This document shows, piece after piece, positions 45,252 through 53,977 of a DNA stretch of 64,000 nucleotides. The stretch is taken from NCBI GenBank assembly GCA_949372635.1, contig CASIAB010000011.1:62001-126000 (forward strand), read 5' to 3'. Source of the DNA: an uncultured Pseudomonadales bacterium. Its GTDB lineage: Bacteria; Pseudomonadota; Gammaproteobacteria; Pseudomonadales; Pseudohongiellaceae. Position numbers and translations under genes: made by a program. Within the stretch, counting starts at the first letter, position 1, and every line of letters starts with the position of its first letter. The notes beneath the pieces were generated by a model. It was not told the origin of the DNA and did no database searches. It was given only the letters and a program-made list of their open reading frames with translations.

Positions 45252-46655
45252 ATGATATTCCCCCCTCAAACAGGCACCTGTGCCCCTCGCTGGAGAACAA
45301 GGCGTGTCTATGCGGCATTCCTGTCAGTTCTCGCAATCATCGCTATAACAGCACTACCTTTCAACAGAGCTTCGGCTCTAGAGCCCATCGAGTCGCCGGA
45401 TCAGTACTCCTTGCCAGCGGATATGAATGGCGTTCATTTCTATCTGATTACCGTCGATGTGGGCAACAAGGTATGGGATAACTTCGGTCATACGGCGCTG
45501 CGGGTAATCGATGAAAATACCAATACAGATGTGGTGTTCAACTGGGGTGTATTCCGCATCAATGGAGGTCCAGTTTCATTTTCCTACAATTTCTTCAAAG
45601 GAATAATGAACTACGAATTGGGAACGCAATCACCCAGTCAGGAATTCGCGATGTATCGCTCTCAGGAGCGCAGTGTTTGGCAGGATAGGATCAATTTAAC
45701 GAATCCGCAGAAAGAAATTCTTTACCGGCGCCTACTTTGGAATATGCAGCCAGAGAATATAGTTTATCCCTATCAGTACTTTTTTGATAACTGTACAACT
45801 CGTGTTCGTGATTATTTGAATGAAGCTCTTTCGAATACAATTGCAACCCAGACTTCCAGTTACGACCTCCCGTCTCTGACTTTTCGTGATCAGGTTAAGG
45901 GGCATTATGAATCGGTGGCGCTAATAGGCTTCTCCCTCGATGTGTTGATGAATAGCAATATCGAGGAACCCCTGAGCCAATGGGATGAGATGTTTCTGCC
46001 GCTCAAGCTCAGGGAGCGACTGTATCAGGTTGAATCGGATGTTGCTGAGGACGGTGTGCGCAATAAGCTCTTGTCTGACCCGCAGGAGGTTATGTTATTT
46101 GCACCACCAAAGGTGGAGACGGACCCCTATCAGATAGCCTCTGTTGGTCTCTTAGCCCCGGTGCTGATGCTGTTATTGATGCTAAAGAAGATCCGCATGT
46201 CATATTTTGCGACTCATTCTCAAATAGGGTTAAAATTTCCTAGCATTAGTTATCGCTTGCTAGGTTTGTTGGGTATTGTGACGGCTTTGTTCAGTGGTAT
46301 CTATGGCATACTCATGTTGGGGAGTTGGTTTGTATCCGAGCACCTAGATCTGCACCACAATATTAATCTATTGCTATTCTGGCCTACCGACTTGCTTTTC
46401 CTAATCGTAGCTATGCGTTGGTTAGCGTTTTGCAAGCCCTGGCCCATGACCCACAACAGCACACCATTTTTGAATTACTACATGATGGCGCATTTGCTCA
46501 GTATGATGGCCTATGCAGGGGTGACCTTCTTACAGCTAGTTGATCAATCCACTATGGATATCGCGGTGCACGTGCTTCCGGGTTTTGCCTTATTTACAGT
46601 GTTAATTTGGCTTGTTGGTTTTGAACCTGCTAAGCCGAAAAACACATTCTTCTAA
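45252..46655 (+). CDS. DUF4105 (Lnb-type N-terminal periplasmic domain) membrane protein
   Basis: About 467 residues from the ATG at 45252; an in-frame TTG at 45174 would add 26 residues of no recognisable kind. After an N-terminal membrane/signal segment (about residues 20-42, ending RASALEP), the DUF4105 domain shows WDNFGHTALRV, FNWGVF, DNCTTRVRDYL and FRDQVKGHY. The last third has four or more membrane segments (LLAPVLMLLLML, LLGLLGIVTALFSGIYG and others). The conserved Cys in DNCTT suggests a papain-like or NlpC-like peptidase role, which is an inference. Substrate unknown. Confidence 0.75.
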   Translation: MIFPPQTGTCAPRWRTRRVYAAFLSVLAIIAITALPFNRASALEPIESPDQYSLPADMNGVHFYLITVDVGNKVWDNFGHTALRVIDENTNTDVVFNWGVFRINGGPVSFSYNFFKGIMNYELGTQSPSQEFAMYRSQERSVWQDRINLTNPQKEILYRRLLWNMQPENIVYPYQYFFDNCTTRVRDYLNEALSNTIATQTSSYDLPSLTFRDQVKGHYESVALIGFSLDVLMNSNIEEPLSQWDEMFLPLKLRERLYQVESDVAEDGVRNKLLSDPQEVMLFAPPKVETDPYQIASVGLLAPVLMLLLMLKKIRMSYFATHSQIGLKFPSISYRLLGLLGIVTALFSGIYGILMLGSWFVSEHLDLHHNINLLLFWPTDLLFLIVAMRWLAFCKPWPMTHNSTPFLNYYMMAHLLSMMAYAGVTFLQLVDQSTMDIAVHVLPGFALFTVLIWLVGFEPAKPKNTFF

Positions 46656-46688
46656 TCTGTCACTTTCAGGTCGCAGCAAAGGTTCATT

Positions 46689-47660
46689 ATGACGGAATTA
46701 ATTAGTTCGGTAGCCAAACGTGCCGACAAATTGCATCCTATGGCCGCGAAGGTAGCCCGAGCCTCCGCACGGCAGAAGCCGCTGTGTGAATGTACGGCTG
46801 AAGAAGCGCGTTCCATGCGTGAGATGCTAGGTAATCCATTTGCTCCCCCTAGCTGTGAAATGAAGAGTATTAAAGATCACTGGTTGCCAAGTAGTGGCGG
46901 TGAACTAAGAGTTAGGCGCTATCATCCCAAGTCACTCTCTGCCGGTCTGCAGCCAGCGCTATTGTTTTTTCATGGAGGTGGCCATGTTTTGGGCACACTG
47001 GATGGTTACGACACGTTCGCTCAACAGCTGGCTCGATTAGGGAATTGTGTGGTGCTGTCGGTTGAATACCGTTTAGCGCCGGAAACAAAATCCGCAGGAA
47101 TTTATCAAGATGGCTTCGATGTCTATGCCTGGCTTCTGAACTCAGGGGAAGAGTTAGGCATCGACATCGAACGCATCGCTATTGGTGGCGATAGTGCCGG
47201 TGGTAATATTTCGATAGCCGTTATGCTGCAATGTAAGCAGCATAAGATTACACAACCGAATTATCAGGTGCAGATATATCCTGGTATCGATTATCAAATG
47301 GGTTACCCCTCAATCGAAGAATTTGCGGAAGGCTATTTTCTCACCAAGGCTGATAAGCAGTGGTTTCGAGGCCAGTTTCTTGAATCTGAAGAGCGCGCTA
47401 GTGACCCTTTGGTTTCATCGCTTCTTGCCGATCTTGCTGGCCTTCCTCCCGGCCTAGTGATTACAGCTGGTTTCGACCCGCTGCGCGATGAAGGCGAAGC
47501 CTTTGCAAAACGTCTGTCAGACCACGGCGTCGAAGTAGAGCACGTGTGCTACACAGATATGATCCACGCGTTCGTGTCTTTCGCGGGCGGAATTCCTGCG
47601 GGTATGACAGCATTGGAAAAGATAGGCGAACAACTGCAACGAGTGTTTTCCAGCGAGTAG
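46689..47660 (+). CDS. Alpha/beta-hydrolase, hormone-sensitive-lipase family
   Basis: 323-residue esterase. The oxyanion motif HGGG is at 95-98, nucleophile Ser169 in GDSAGG, acid Asp in GFDPLRDEG near 270 and His in DMIHAF near 298. All define the HSL (family IV) esterases, which cleave short-chain esters in the cytoplasm. No signal peptide. It follows the DUF4105 gene by 33 bases and might be cotranscribed with it. Confidence 0.9.
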   Translation: MTELISSVAKRADKLHPMAAKVARASARQKPLCECTAEEARSMREMLGNPFAPPSCEMKSIKDHWLPSSGGELRVRRYHPKSLSAGLQPALLFFHGGGHVLGTLDGYDTFAQQLARLGNCVVLSVEYRLAPETKSAGIYQDGFDVYAWLLNSGEELGIDIERIAIGGDSAGGNISIAVMLQCKQHKITQPNYQVQIYPGIDYQMGYPSIEEFAEGYFLTKADKQWFRGQFLESEERASDPLVSSLLADLAGLPPGLVITAGFDPLRDEGEAFAKRLSDHGVEVEHVCYTDMIHAFVSFAGGIPAGMTALEKIGEQLQRVFSSE

Positions 47661-47696
47661 CATGTAGGCAGTAATAGGTTTTGCTTTCTTTTTGGC

Positions 47697-47723
47697 AAAA
47701 AAAAGCCGAACGCTAGATTCGGC
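47697..47723 (-). terminator. Rho-independent terminator for pal (minus strand)
   Basis: Read on the minus strand: GCCGAA, seven-base loop, TTCGGC, followed by eight T. It lies about 75 bases after the pal stop and before the convergent esterase gene ends. Confidence 0.8.
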
Positions 47724-47798
47724 CTAACTTCCAAACTGAAGAATTCAGCTAATACTAAATAATACGTTTCCTGATACAGATGTAGTAATAATCAACTA

Positions 47799-48338
47799 CT
47801 AAGGCGTAGAAATTTGTACTCTACGATTCTGTTGATAGGCGCGATCGTTTGATCCGCGATCTGCAGGTTGTTCCTCACCATAACTAACAATCTCTATCTG
47901 GCTGCGTGATGCACCATTAACGATGAGATAGTTCTGGATTCCCTCTGCACGGCGTTCGCCCAGTGCTAGGTTATATTCTCTTGTACCACGCTCATCAGCA
48001 TGACCTTCTAGACGAATTCGTTTGTTTGAATTCGCGGCGAGATCTCTGGCGTGAAAAGTTAATACGTCACGGTCTGCAGGGCGGAACTCAGACACATCAA
48101 AGTCGAAATAGAAGACGTTTGTGTTGAGTGCTGCTGCCGCAATCCGTGCTTCGGCTGCGGCGGCGCGGGCAGCTGCTTCGGCTGCAAGCTCTTGCGTTCG
48201 ACGGGTAGTCGCGTCTATGCCTGATTCAGTCTCGGCTCCTGCTTCAGTGGCTTCTTCTTCGCCGGTTGAGCTGCATGCGGCCAAGCTAAATAGGGCAACA
48301 AACAGCAGGGCAAATTTAGTTGATTGAGAGAATTTCAT
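47799..48338 (-). CDS. pal: Peptidoglycan-associated lipoprotein Pal
   Basis: 179 residues. The start at 48338 has AGGAG five bases before it, and MKFSQSTKFALLF with lipobox LAACSS (Cys near 22) follows. An Ala/Glu-rich linker (about 40-70) leads to the OmpA-like domain: FDFDVSEFRPADRDVL, LEGHADERGTREYNLALGERRA (read as LEGHADERG and EYNLALGERRA), and YGEEQPAD. Pal anchors the outer membrane to peptidoglycan and is the outer-membrane end of Tol-Pal. tolQRAB and cpoB, normally adjacent, are absent here. Confidence 0.88.
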   Translation of the reverse strand: MKFSQSTKFALLFVALFSLAACSSTGEEEATEAGAETESGIDATTRRTQELAAEAAARAAAAEARIAAAALNTNVFYFDFDVSEFRPADRDVLTFHARDLAANSNKRIRLEGHADERGTREYNLALGERRAEGIQNYLIVNGASRSQIEIVSYGEEQPADRGSNDRAYQQNRRVQISTP

Positions 48339-48703
48339 GTCGTCTCCTAAGGAGTATCTAGTGGAAGTCTGTATTTTCACTGCTTTTTCTAAATTTTGCT
48401 CGGAATTACAGCGTCTTGCAAAGTGGGCGAAGGATAACTTAATTGAGGATTTAAAGCCAACGAGTGATGGTCATTTGCTGCTAAATAATTCGAAATACCG
48501 GATCTATATCAATTCAACTCGAGGGGCTTGCAAGATTCCGAGCAATCGCTCGATTATTGCTTATCAAGAACTGGGAATAATGATAATCTTCACTCACTTT
48601 CAAAATCGACAAATAAATTATAGTTAAACACTTCACCCGCTTAGACTAGCTCTTAAGCTAGATGATTAGGGCCGCATTAGCCTAGAACAACAGGAGATTT
48701 ACA
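48339..48703. other. Intergenic region pal / acyl-CoA dehydrogenase
   Basis: About 365 bases between divergent genes. A 96-codon frame starting at 48337 overlaps the pal start and has no recognisable family; it was not called. The end of the region carries AGGAG at 48692-48696, which fixes the TTG start of the next gene. Confidence 0.4.
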
Positions 48704-49903
48704 TTGAACGCTGACTTTACTACTGATGAGCTGCAATTTGAGATCGAAGTTCAAGAGTTTTTGCAGAACGATTTTCCAGCCGAATACCGAGAAAAGGTAG
48801 ATGCAGGTATTCGTCTGAGCAAAAATGAACTAGTGCGTTGGCAGAAAATTCTCTACAAGAAGGGTTGGGCAGCGCCTACGTGGCCGGCTGAACACGGAGG
48901 TACTGGCTGGACCGCAACCCAGAAGCATATCTTCGCGACTGAGATGGCGTTGATAGGGGCTCCAGAACCCGTCCCTTTCGGGATGAAGATGGTGGCCCCT
49001 GTCATCATGGCCTACGGTTCGGATGAACAAAAGCAGAGGTTTCTGCCAGATATCCTAGAGAGCAATGTGTGGTGGTGTCAGGGATACTCTGAGCCTAACT
49101 CGGGTTCAGACTTGGCTTCACTGAAGACATCTGCCGTGAGAGACGGTGACGAATATGTTGTGAATGGCAATAAGACCTGGAATACCTACGGACAATATGC
49201 AGATTGGATCTTCTGCCTAGTACGCACCGATACCGGCGTTAAGAAGCAGGAGGGTATTAGTTTCTTATTGATCGATATGAAGACACCGGGTATCACCCTT
49301 AAACCGATCGTGTTGTTAGACGGTCACGCGGAAGTTAACGAAGTATTCTTCGATGACGTTCGGGTACCTGCCAGCAATTTGATAGGCGAAGAGAACAAGG
49401 GTTGGACCTACGCGAAAGTATTGCTAACTCACGAGCGCACGAATATTTCGGGCGTTCCTCGGGGCAAGCGTCGTCTCGCCGCGCTGAAGCGATTGGCCGG
49501 CAATACTGATGATGGCTTCGGTAATACAATGTTAGCGAACGCGGCATTCAGAACGAAACTCGCAGAGGTTGAAATCGAACTTCAGGCCTTGGAGTATTCA
49601 GAGCTACGAACTTTGGCAGCATTGAGCGTAGGCAAGGCACCTGGCCCTGAATCATCAATCTTAAAAATTGTAGGAACAGAGCTGGCTCAAGAGATGGATG
49701 AATTGTTTGTCGATCTGGCTGGATACAATTGCTTGCCCTTCGTGCCTGAGCAGTTTGAAGAAGGCTTCCAAGGTGATGCAATTGGCCCCGGAAATACCGC
49801 GGCTGCAGCACTGACCTATTTTAATAACAGAAAGCTATCGATATTTGGTGGCTCGAATGAAATTCAACGCAACATTATCAGCAAGGCCGTATTGGGTCTT
49901 TAG
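48704..49903 (+). CDS. Acyl-CoA dehydrogenase, large-subunit (PimC/FadE-pair) type
   Basis: 399 residues from TTG 48704, seven bases after AGGAG. It oxidises an acyl-CoA to the enoyl-CoA with FAD. WCQGYSEPNSGSDLASL near 124-140 is the FAD/substrate motif. The classical catalytic Glu of YEGTSQ is replaced by Gly382 (IFGGSNEIQR); Glu244 in LTHERTNISG sits at the alternative helix-G position used by isovaleryl-CoA dehydrogenase. The next gene encodes a shorter partner of the small-subunit type, so an alpha2beta2 enzyme is likely. First gene of a cluster with phosphatase, kinase and SDR. Confidence 0.88.
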   Translation: MNADFTTDELQFEIEVQEFLQNDFPAEYREKVDAGIRLSKNELVRWQKILYKKGWAAPTWPAEHGGTGWTATQKHIFATEMALIGAPEPVPFGMKMVAPVIMAYGSDEQKQRFLPDILESNVWWCQGYSEPNSGSDLASLKTSAVRDGDEYVVNGNKTWNTYGQYADWIFCLVRTDTGVKKQEGISFLLIDMKTPGITLKPIVLLDGHAEVNEVFFDDVRVPASNLIGEENKGWTYAKVLLTHERTNISGVPRGKRRLAALKRLAGNTDDGFGNTMLANAAFRTKLAEVEIELQALEYSELRTLAALSVGKAPGPESSILKIVGTELAQEMDELFVDLAGYNCLPFVPEQFEEGFQGDAIGPGNTAAAALTYFNNRKLSIFGGSNEIQRNIISKAVLGL

Positions 49904-49971
49904 TGGACTTGTGAAGAGTATAGACTAAGATTCTAAGCTGAAATTGTATATAGATTTAGAGAGGAATTATT

Positions 49972-51105
49972 GTGGATTTTTCGAATACTGAAGAGCAGCA
50001 GATGCTGCAAGAAAGCGTGCAGAAGTTTGTTCAAAAAAGTTATGACTTTGATACGCGCAACCAGATTATGGCTAGCGAGAAGGGATTTAGTCAGGAAAAC
50101 TGGGATCTCTTCGCCGAGCTAGGTTGGCTGACTGTACCCTTTAGGGAAGAAGATGGTGGCTTCGGTGGATCTGCCGTAGACCTCGCGGTGATGATGGAAG
50201 AATTCGGTAAGGCGATGTTGGTCGAGCCCTTTATTGCGAGTGCCGTACTTTCCGGTGGAGTGATAAGCGAGCAGGGAAGTGCGCAGCAGAAGGCTGAGAT
50301 ACTCCCTAAGATTATGGAAGGCAAATTGCAGTTGGCTTGTGCCTATGCAGAACAAGGCAGTCGCTTCAATCTTGCACATATCAAGACGTCAGCTACCGTA
50401 ACTGGTGACACTGTCGTGCTAAATGGCAGCAAGACCGCAGTTTTGAATGGTTCGAATGCCGAGATTTTGCTGGTTCTGGCGCGCGAGTCTGGCGCGGCAA
50501 CGGATAGCGAGGGTATCTCGGTATTTATGGTAGACGCCGCAAGCACAGGTGTCACTATTCGAGCCTTCGCTAATGTGGACGGGAAGAAGTCTGCAGAAAT
50601 CAGCTTGAAAGATGTCAGTGTGCCAGTTATCCAAAGGCTTGGAGCTTCAGGCTCTGCCTTACAGGCATTGCAAGATAGCGTCGATCGCGCCACCCTAGCA
50701 GTGAGCGCCGAAGCCGTTGGGGCTATGGAATCGTTGTTACGCAAGACTGTAGAGTACAGTAAGACGCGCAAGCAGTTCGGCACGGCTATTGGTACATTTC
50801 AGGCTTTGCAACACCGCATGGCAGATATGTTTATCGAATGCCAATTGGCGCGTTCAATAGTGATTATGGCAGCCATGAAGTTAGACGGCGGCGATGACGC
50901 GACTGAAAAAACCAAGTCGGTTTCTGCTGCGAAGAGCCGCATCGGCAAGGCGATACAAAAAGTGGGTCAGGAAGCTATTCAGATTCATGGAGGTATCGGC
51001 ATGACTGAGGAGTTAGATGTAGGTCATCTTTTCAAGTCGATTACCGCTGCTGAAATCATGTTTGGCAATACTGATTTTCACACCCAGCGATTCGCGTCAC
51101 ACTAA
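49972..51105 (+). CDS. Acyl-CoA dehydrogenase, small-subunit type
   Basis: 377 residues from GTG 49972, preceded by GAGGAA. Features: MLQESVQKFVQKSYDF, LGWLTVPFREEDGGFGGSAVD near 48-68, a variable middle domain (AYAEQGSRFNL), and a C-terminal domain with KQFGTAIGTFQALQHRMADM and QIHGGIGMTEE. No Glu is present at either known base position, as in the non-catalytic subunits of heteromeric dehydrogenases. It probably forms a heterotetramer with the product of the previous gene. Confidence 0.86.
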   Translation: MDFSNTEEQQMLQESVQKFVQKSYDFDTRNQIMASEKGFSQENWDLFAELGWLTVPFREEDGGFGGSAVDLAVMMEEFGKAMLVEPFIASAVLSGGVISEQGSAQQKAEILPKIMEGKLQLACAYAEQGSRFNLAHIKTSATVTGDTVVLNGSKTAVLNGSNAEILLVLARESGAATDSEGISVFMVDAASTGVTIRAFANVDGKKSAEISLKDVSVPVIQRLGASGSALQALQDSVDRATLAVSAEAVGAMESLLRKTVEYSKTRKQFGTAIGTFQALQHRMADMFIECQLARSIVIMAAMKLDGGDDATEKTKSVSAAKSRIGKAIQKVGQEAIQIHGGIGMTEELDVGHLFKSITAAEIMFGNTDFHTQRFASH

Positions 51106-51157
51106 GAGAAGTTTTCATGACTCTCTCTAATAATCCCTATATCTGGGCATCTGCGCC

Positions 51158-51868
51158 GTGAGTGAACTTATATTAGTTCGCCATGGACAGGCGTCATTTG
51201 GCAAGGCTTCTTACGATAAGTTAAGCGACAAAGGTGTTGAGCAAGTTAAGATTCTCGCACGGCACTGGGACGATATGGGTGAGCAGTTCGATCATGCCTA
51301 TAGTGGCACATTGCTGCGTCAGAAAGAGACGGCCAATGAGCTGGTGTCCTTAGTCAAAGGCACGCCGACGGTCTCTATCGAAAATCCGGCATTAAATGAA
51401 TACAACGGCGATCCCTTGATGCGCGTGTATCTGCGCGATCACGCGGCAGACGATGGCTTTGATACGCCTTTCTCTTGGCCCATAAAAGATGAACGTCTAT
51501 TTCAAACCGTATTCGAGGCTGCCTGCGCGAAGTGGATACTAGGTGAGCTGAAGCCAGGTTCGGAAGATGCTCACTTCGAATATTGGGAAAATTTTCAGCA
51601 TCGAGTCTATACCGCAATCGATGAAATTATGGCCAGACACAGGAACGGCTCGCGAGTCTTAATTTCTACCTCTGGCGGAGTTATAGCCATGGTGTTGCAA
51701 AGAGTATTACAATTTCCCGATCAAGCAGTTATCACGACAAACTGGATGGTGCGCAATAGTTCCGTGAGCCGTGTTAAATACGGACATGGAAAGGTATCCT
51801 TGACCCAATTTAACAGCTTACCCCATCTAGAACGACCGGGCTTGCAAGAAATGATCACCTACAGATAA
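51158..51868 (+). CDS. Histidine phosphatase-family protein
   Basis: 236 residues, GTG start. The phosphohistidine motif LVRHGQASFG opens the protein (Arg-His-Gly near 6-8), with SGTLLRQKETA near 48 and the second catalytic His region STSGGVIAMVL near 169. In place of the usual His-Ala/Gly pair before that (SHGG), the sequence has TSGG, so activity on standard phosphate esters is uncertain. It lies between the dehydrogenase pair and the kinase, suggesting a role in that pathway. Confidence 0.85.
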   Translation: MSELILVRHGQASFGKASYDKLSDKGVEQVKILARHWDDMGEQFDHAYSGTLLRQKETANELVSLVKGTPTVSIENPALNEYNGDPLMRVYLRDHAADDGFDTPFSWPIKDERLFQTVFEAACAKWILGELKPGSEDAHFEYWENFQHRVYTAIDEIMARHRNGSRVLISTSGGVIAMVLQRVLQFPDQAVITTNWMVRNSSVSRVKYGHGKVSLTQFNSLPHLERPGLQEMITYR

Positions 51869-51884
51869 AGCAAAGGAATTAGCT

Positions 51885-52964
51885 TTGACGAATAACGAAC
51901 TAGTCGATCAAGCCGGCAGCATACGTGAGGGAGAGGAACTTGATCTTGACTGTCTTCGTCAGTACTTAGAGCCTGTGCTCGGCAGTGCTGTGGCAACCTT
52001 AGAGGTTAAGCAGTTCCCCGGAGGGTTTTCCAATCTTACCTACCTATTGAGTAGCGGGGATGATAAGTGGGTGCTGCGCAGACCACCTTTTGGTAGCACA
52101 GTAAAATCAGCTCATGACATGTCGAGAGAGTTCAAGATTCTCTCGGCTCTGCAGAAAGTCTATTCCTACGGACCAGTGCCCATTCATTTCTGCGAGGAAC
52201 ACGAAATCCTTGGCTGCGATTTCTACCTGATGTCCTACATACAAGGATTGGTTATCCGCAGAGAATATCCGCAAAGCCTAAACCTGAGTCCGGACCAGAT
52301 TCGTCGGCAGCTCTTCAACTTCTTCGACGTTCTAAGCGAGTTACACTCAGTTGATCTTGTTGCAGCTGGGCTTGACACCTTCGGGCGACCCGAAGGCTAT
52401 GTTAGGCGGCAGGTAGAGGGTTGGTGTAAGCGCTGGGGCGATGCAGTTACGCCGGACACGATTAGTTGTGATTCTACTATGCAATGGTTGCAAGACAATA
52501 TGCCGGCCGAGAGTGGTAAGGCGAGCGTTATACATAACGACTATAAGATGGATAATGCGATCTTTTCTGCTGAAAATCCGTTGAACGTGATAGGTGTTCT
52601 AGACTGGGAGATGGCTACAGTTGGTGATCCATTAATGGACCTAGGTTGTACTCTTGGTTATTGGGTCGAAACAGGGGATCCTGATTTCTTTCGCGAGTAT
52701 AGAACGATGCCAAGTGATATCGAAGGTGCGCCCACCCGTGCGGAAATAGTTGCTCGCTTCCAAGAGAAGACGGGCATTGCGGTTGATAACTTTCCGTTCT
52801 ATTTTTGCTTTGGTCTGTTTCGGCTCGCGGTGATAGGGCAGCAGATCTATTATCGCTATTATCAGGGTCTGACTAAGGACAAACGCTTCGCGATGATGGT
52901 TAAGAAAACCCATATCCTGCAGCAGATGTGTGAGCTGATTATGGCTGGGAAAGTAACTACATAA
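51885..52964 (+). CDS. APH-family phosphotransferase (ACAD10/11 or LvaA type)
   Basis: 359 residues, TTG start shortly after AAGGA. Aminoglycoside-phosphotransferase fold: FPGGFSNLTYLL near 44, WVLRRPPFG near 62, catalytic loop VIHNDYKMDNAIF near 210-222 and metal motif LDWEMATVGDPLMDL near 233-247. In this subfamily (LvaA, and the kinase domains of human ACAD10/ACAD11) the enzyme phosphorylates a 4-hydroxyacyl-CoA so that a dehydrogenase-fold partner can eliminate phosphate. The adjacent acyl-CoA dehydrogenases support this assignment; an antibiotic-resistance role is unlikely. Confidence 0.87.
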   Translation: MTNNELVDQAGSIREGEELDLDCLRQYLEPVLGSAVATLEVKQFPGGFSNLTYLLSSGDDKWVLRRPPFGSTVKSAHDMSREFKILSALQKVYSYGPVPIHFCEEHEILGCDFYLMSYIQGLVIRREYPQSLNLSPDQIRRQLFNFFDVLSELHSVDLVAAGLDTFGRPEGYVRRQVEGWCKRWGDAVTPDTISCDSTMQWLQDNMPAESGKASVIHNDYKMDNAIFSAENPLNVIGVLDWEMATVGDPLMDLGCTLGYWVETGDPDFFREYRTMPSDIEGAPTRAEIVARFQEKTGIAVDNFPFYFCFGLFRLAVIGQQIYYRYYQGLTKDKRFAMMVKKTHILQQMCELIMAGKVTT

Positions 52965-53029
52965 ATACTCTGTCTATCGACGCGTTGTAAAATAGTACTA
53001 TTGGTACATTGCTAGGATTAGGACTAAAA

Positions 53030-53815
53030 ATGACTTTCGATATAAGTGAACTCTTTTCCGTAGCCGGCAAGGTGGCGATTGTAACAGGTGGCTCCAGAGG
53101 CATAGGCAAAATGATCGCTGAGGGCTATGTTGGCAATGGTGTAAAAACCTATATCACTGCACGTAAAGCTGATGCTTGTAAGGCAACTGCCAAAGAGCTA
53201 TCGGCTCACGGAGAGTGCATTGCGATTCCAGCTGATCTATCTACCAAAGAAGGTAGAAATTCTTTCGTTAATGAAATAAGAAACTGCGAACAGAAGATCG
53301 ACATACTCGTAAACAATGCAGGCGCTGCTTGGGGCGCTCCCTTCGAAGAATATCCAGATGAAGGCTATGACAAGGTTATGGACATCAATGTGAAGGCGAT
53401 ATTCACGCTAACTCGCGACTTAATGCCCTTACTTTGTAAAGATTCAAGCCCGGAAGAGCCGAGCAGAGTTATCAACATAGGCTCTATAGACGGACTCCGC
53501 GTCTCTTCTATGGATAATTTTGCTTATGGGGCGAGTAAGGCGGCCGTGCATTTTCTCACTAAGAATTTGGCAGTACGATTGGCGCCTAAGGGGCTGACGG
53601 TGAATGCGATCGCACCAGGTGCATTTGAGAGCCAAATGATGGATCACACGTTGAGAAAATTCCGGGACAAGATAGAAGAAGAAAACCCGTTAGGCCGAAT
53701 AGGCCGCCCAACCGATATGGCAGGGTTGGCGCTATTTTTGGCCTCTAGCGCCTCCAAATATATGACGGGGCAGGTGATAGCTATCGACGGGGGGCGCAAC
53801 TTGGGCTCCCGCTAG
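53030..53815 (+). CDS. Short-chain dehydrogenase/reductase
   Basis: 261 residues from the ATG at 53030, eight bases after AGGA; an upstream in-frame TTG was not preferred. Rossmann motif TGGSRGIG near 20-27, NNAG near 99, catalytic Ser in NIGSIDG, and Tyr/Lys in YGASKAAVH near 165-169. It ends with the SDR C-terminal GQVIAIDGGRNLG. Neighbours suggest a hydroxyacyl- or ketoacyl-CoA (or 4-oxoacyl-CoA) reductase, comparable to LvaD. Confidence 0.88.
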   Translation: MTFDISELFSVAGKVAIVTGGSRGIGKMIAEGYVGNGVKTYITARKADACKATAKELSAHGECIAIPADLSTKEGRNSFVNEIRNCEQKIDILVNNAGAAWGAPFEEYPDEGYDKVMDINVKAIFTLTRDLMPLLCKDSSPEEPSRVINIGSIDGLRVSSMDNFAYGASKAAVHFLTKNLAVRLAPKGLTVNAIAPGAFESQMMDHTLRKFRDKIEEENPLGRIGRPTDMAGLALFLASSASKYMTGQVIAIDGGRNLGSR

Positions 53816-53977
53816 CTTCTTTCCCTAACTATTCCATCTGGGCTGATTCCCGTCCTCGCAGCATGACTTAAGTTATCTAGCGCCCGCAAAAGGGCGTTTT
53901 GTCGCGAAACCTCTTCATTGTCTTGCGCTTCAATGATACTTTTACCGCTCTTTAGTGTTCGTAGATAAGAGTAGCCC

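Noticed and set aside
48337-48627. 96-codon plus-strand frame opposite the pal start
   Set aside because: Starts within the pal start codon region, has no recognisable domain or ribosome-binding site; kept as intergenic.
51885-52964. Aminoglycoside resistance kinase
   Set aside because: The APH fold is present, but neighbours and motif details (DWEMATVGDPLMDL) fit the acyl-CoA-linked LvaA/ACAD10-11 branch.
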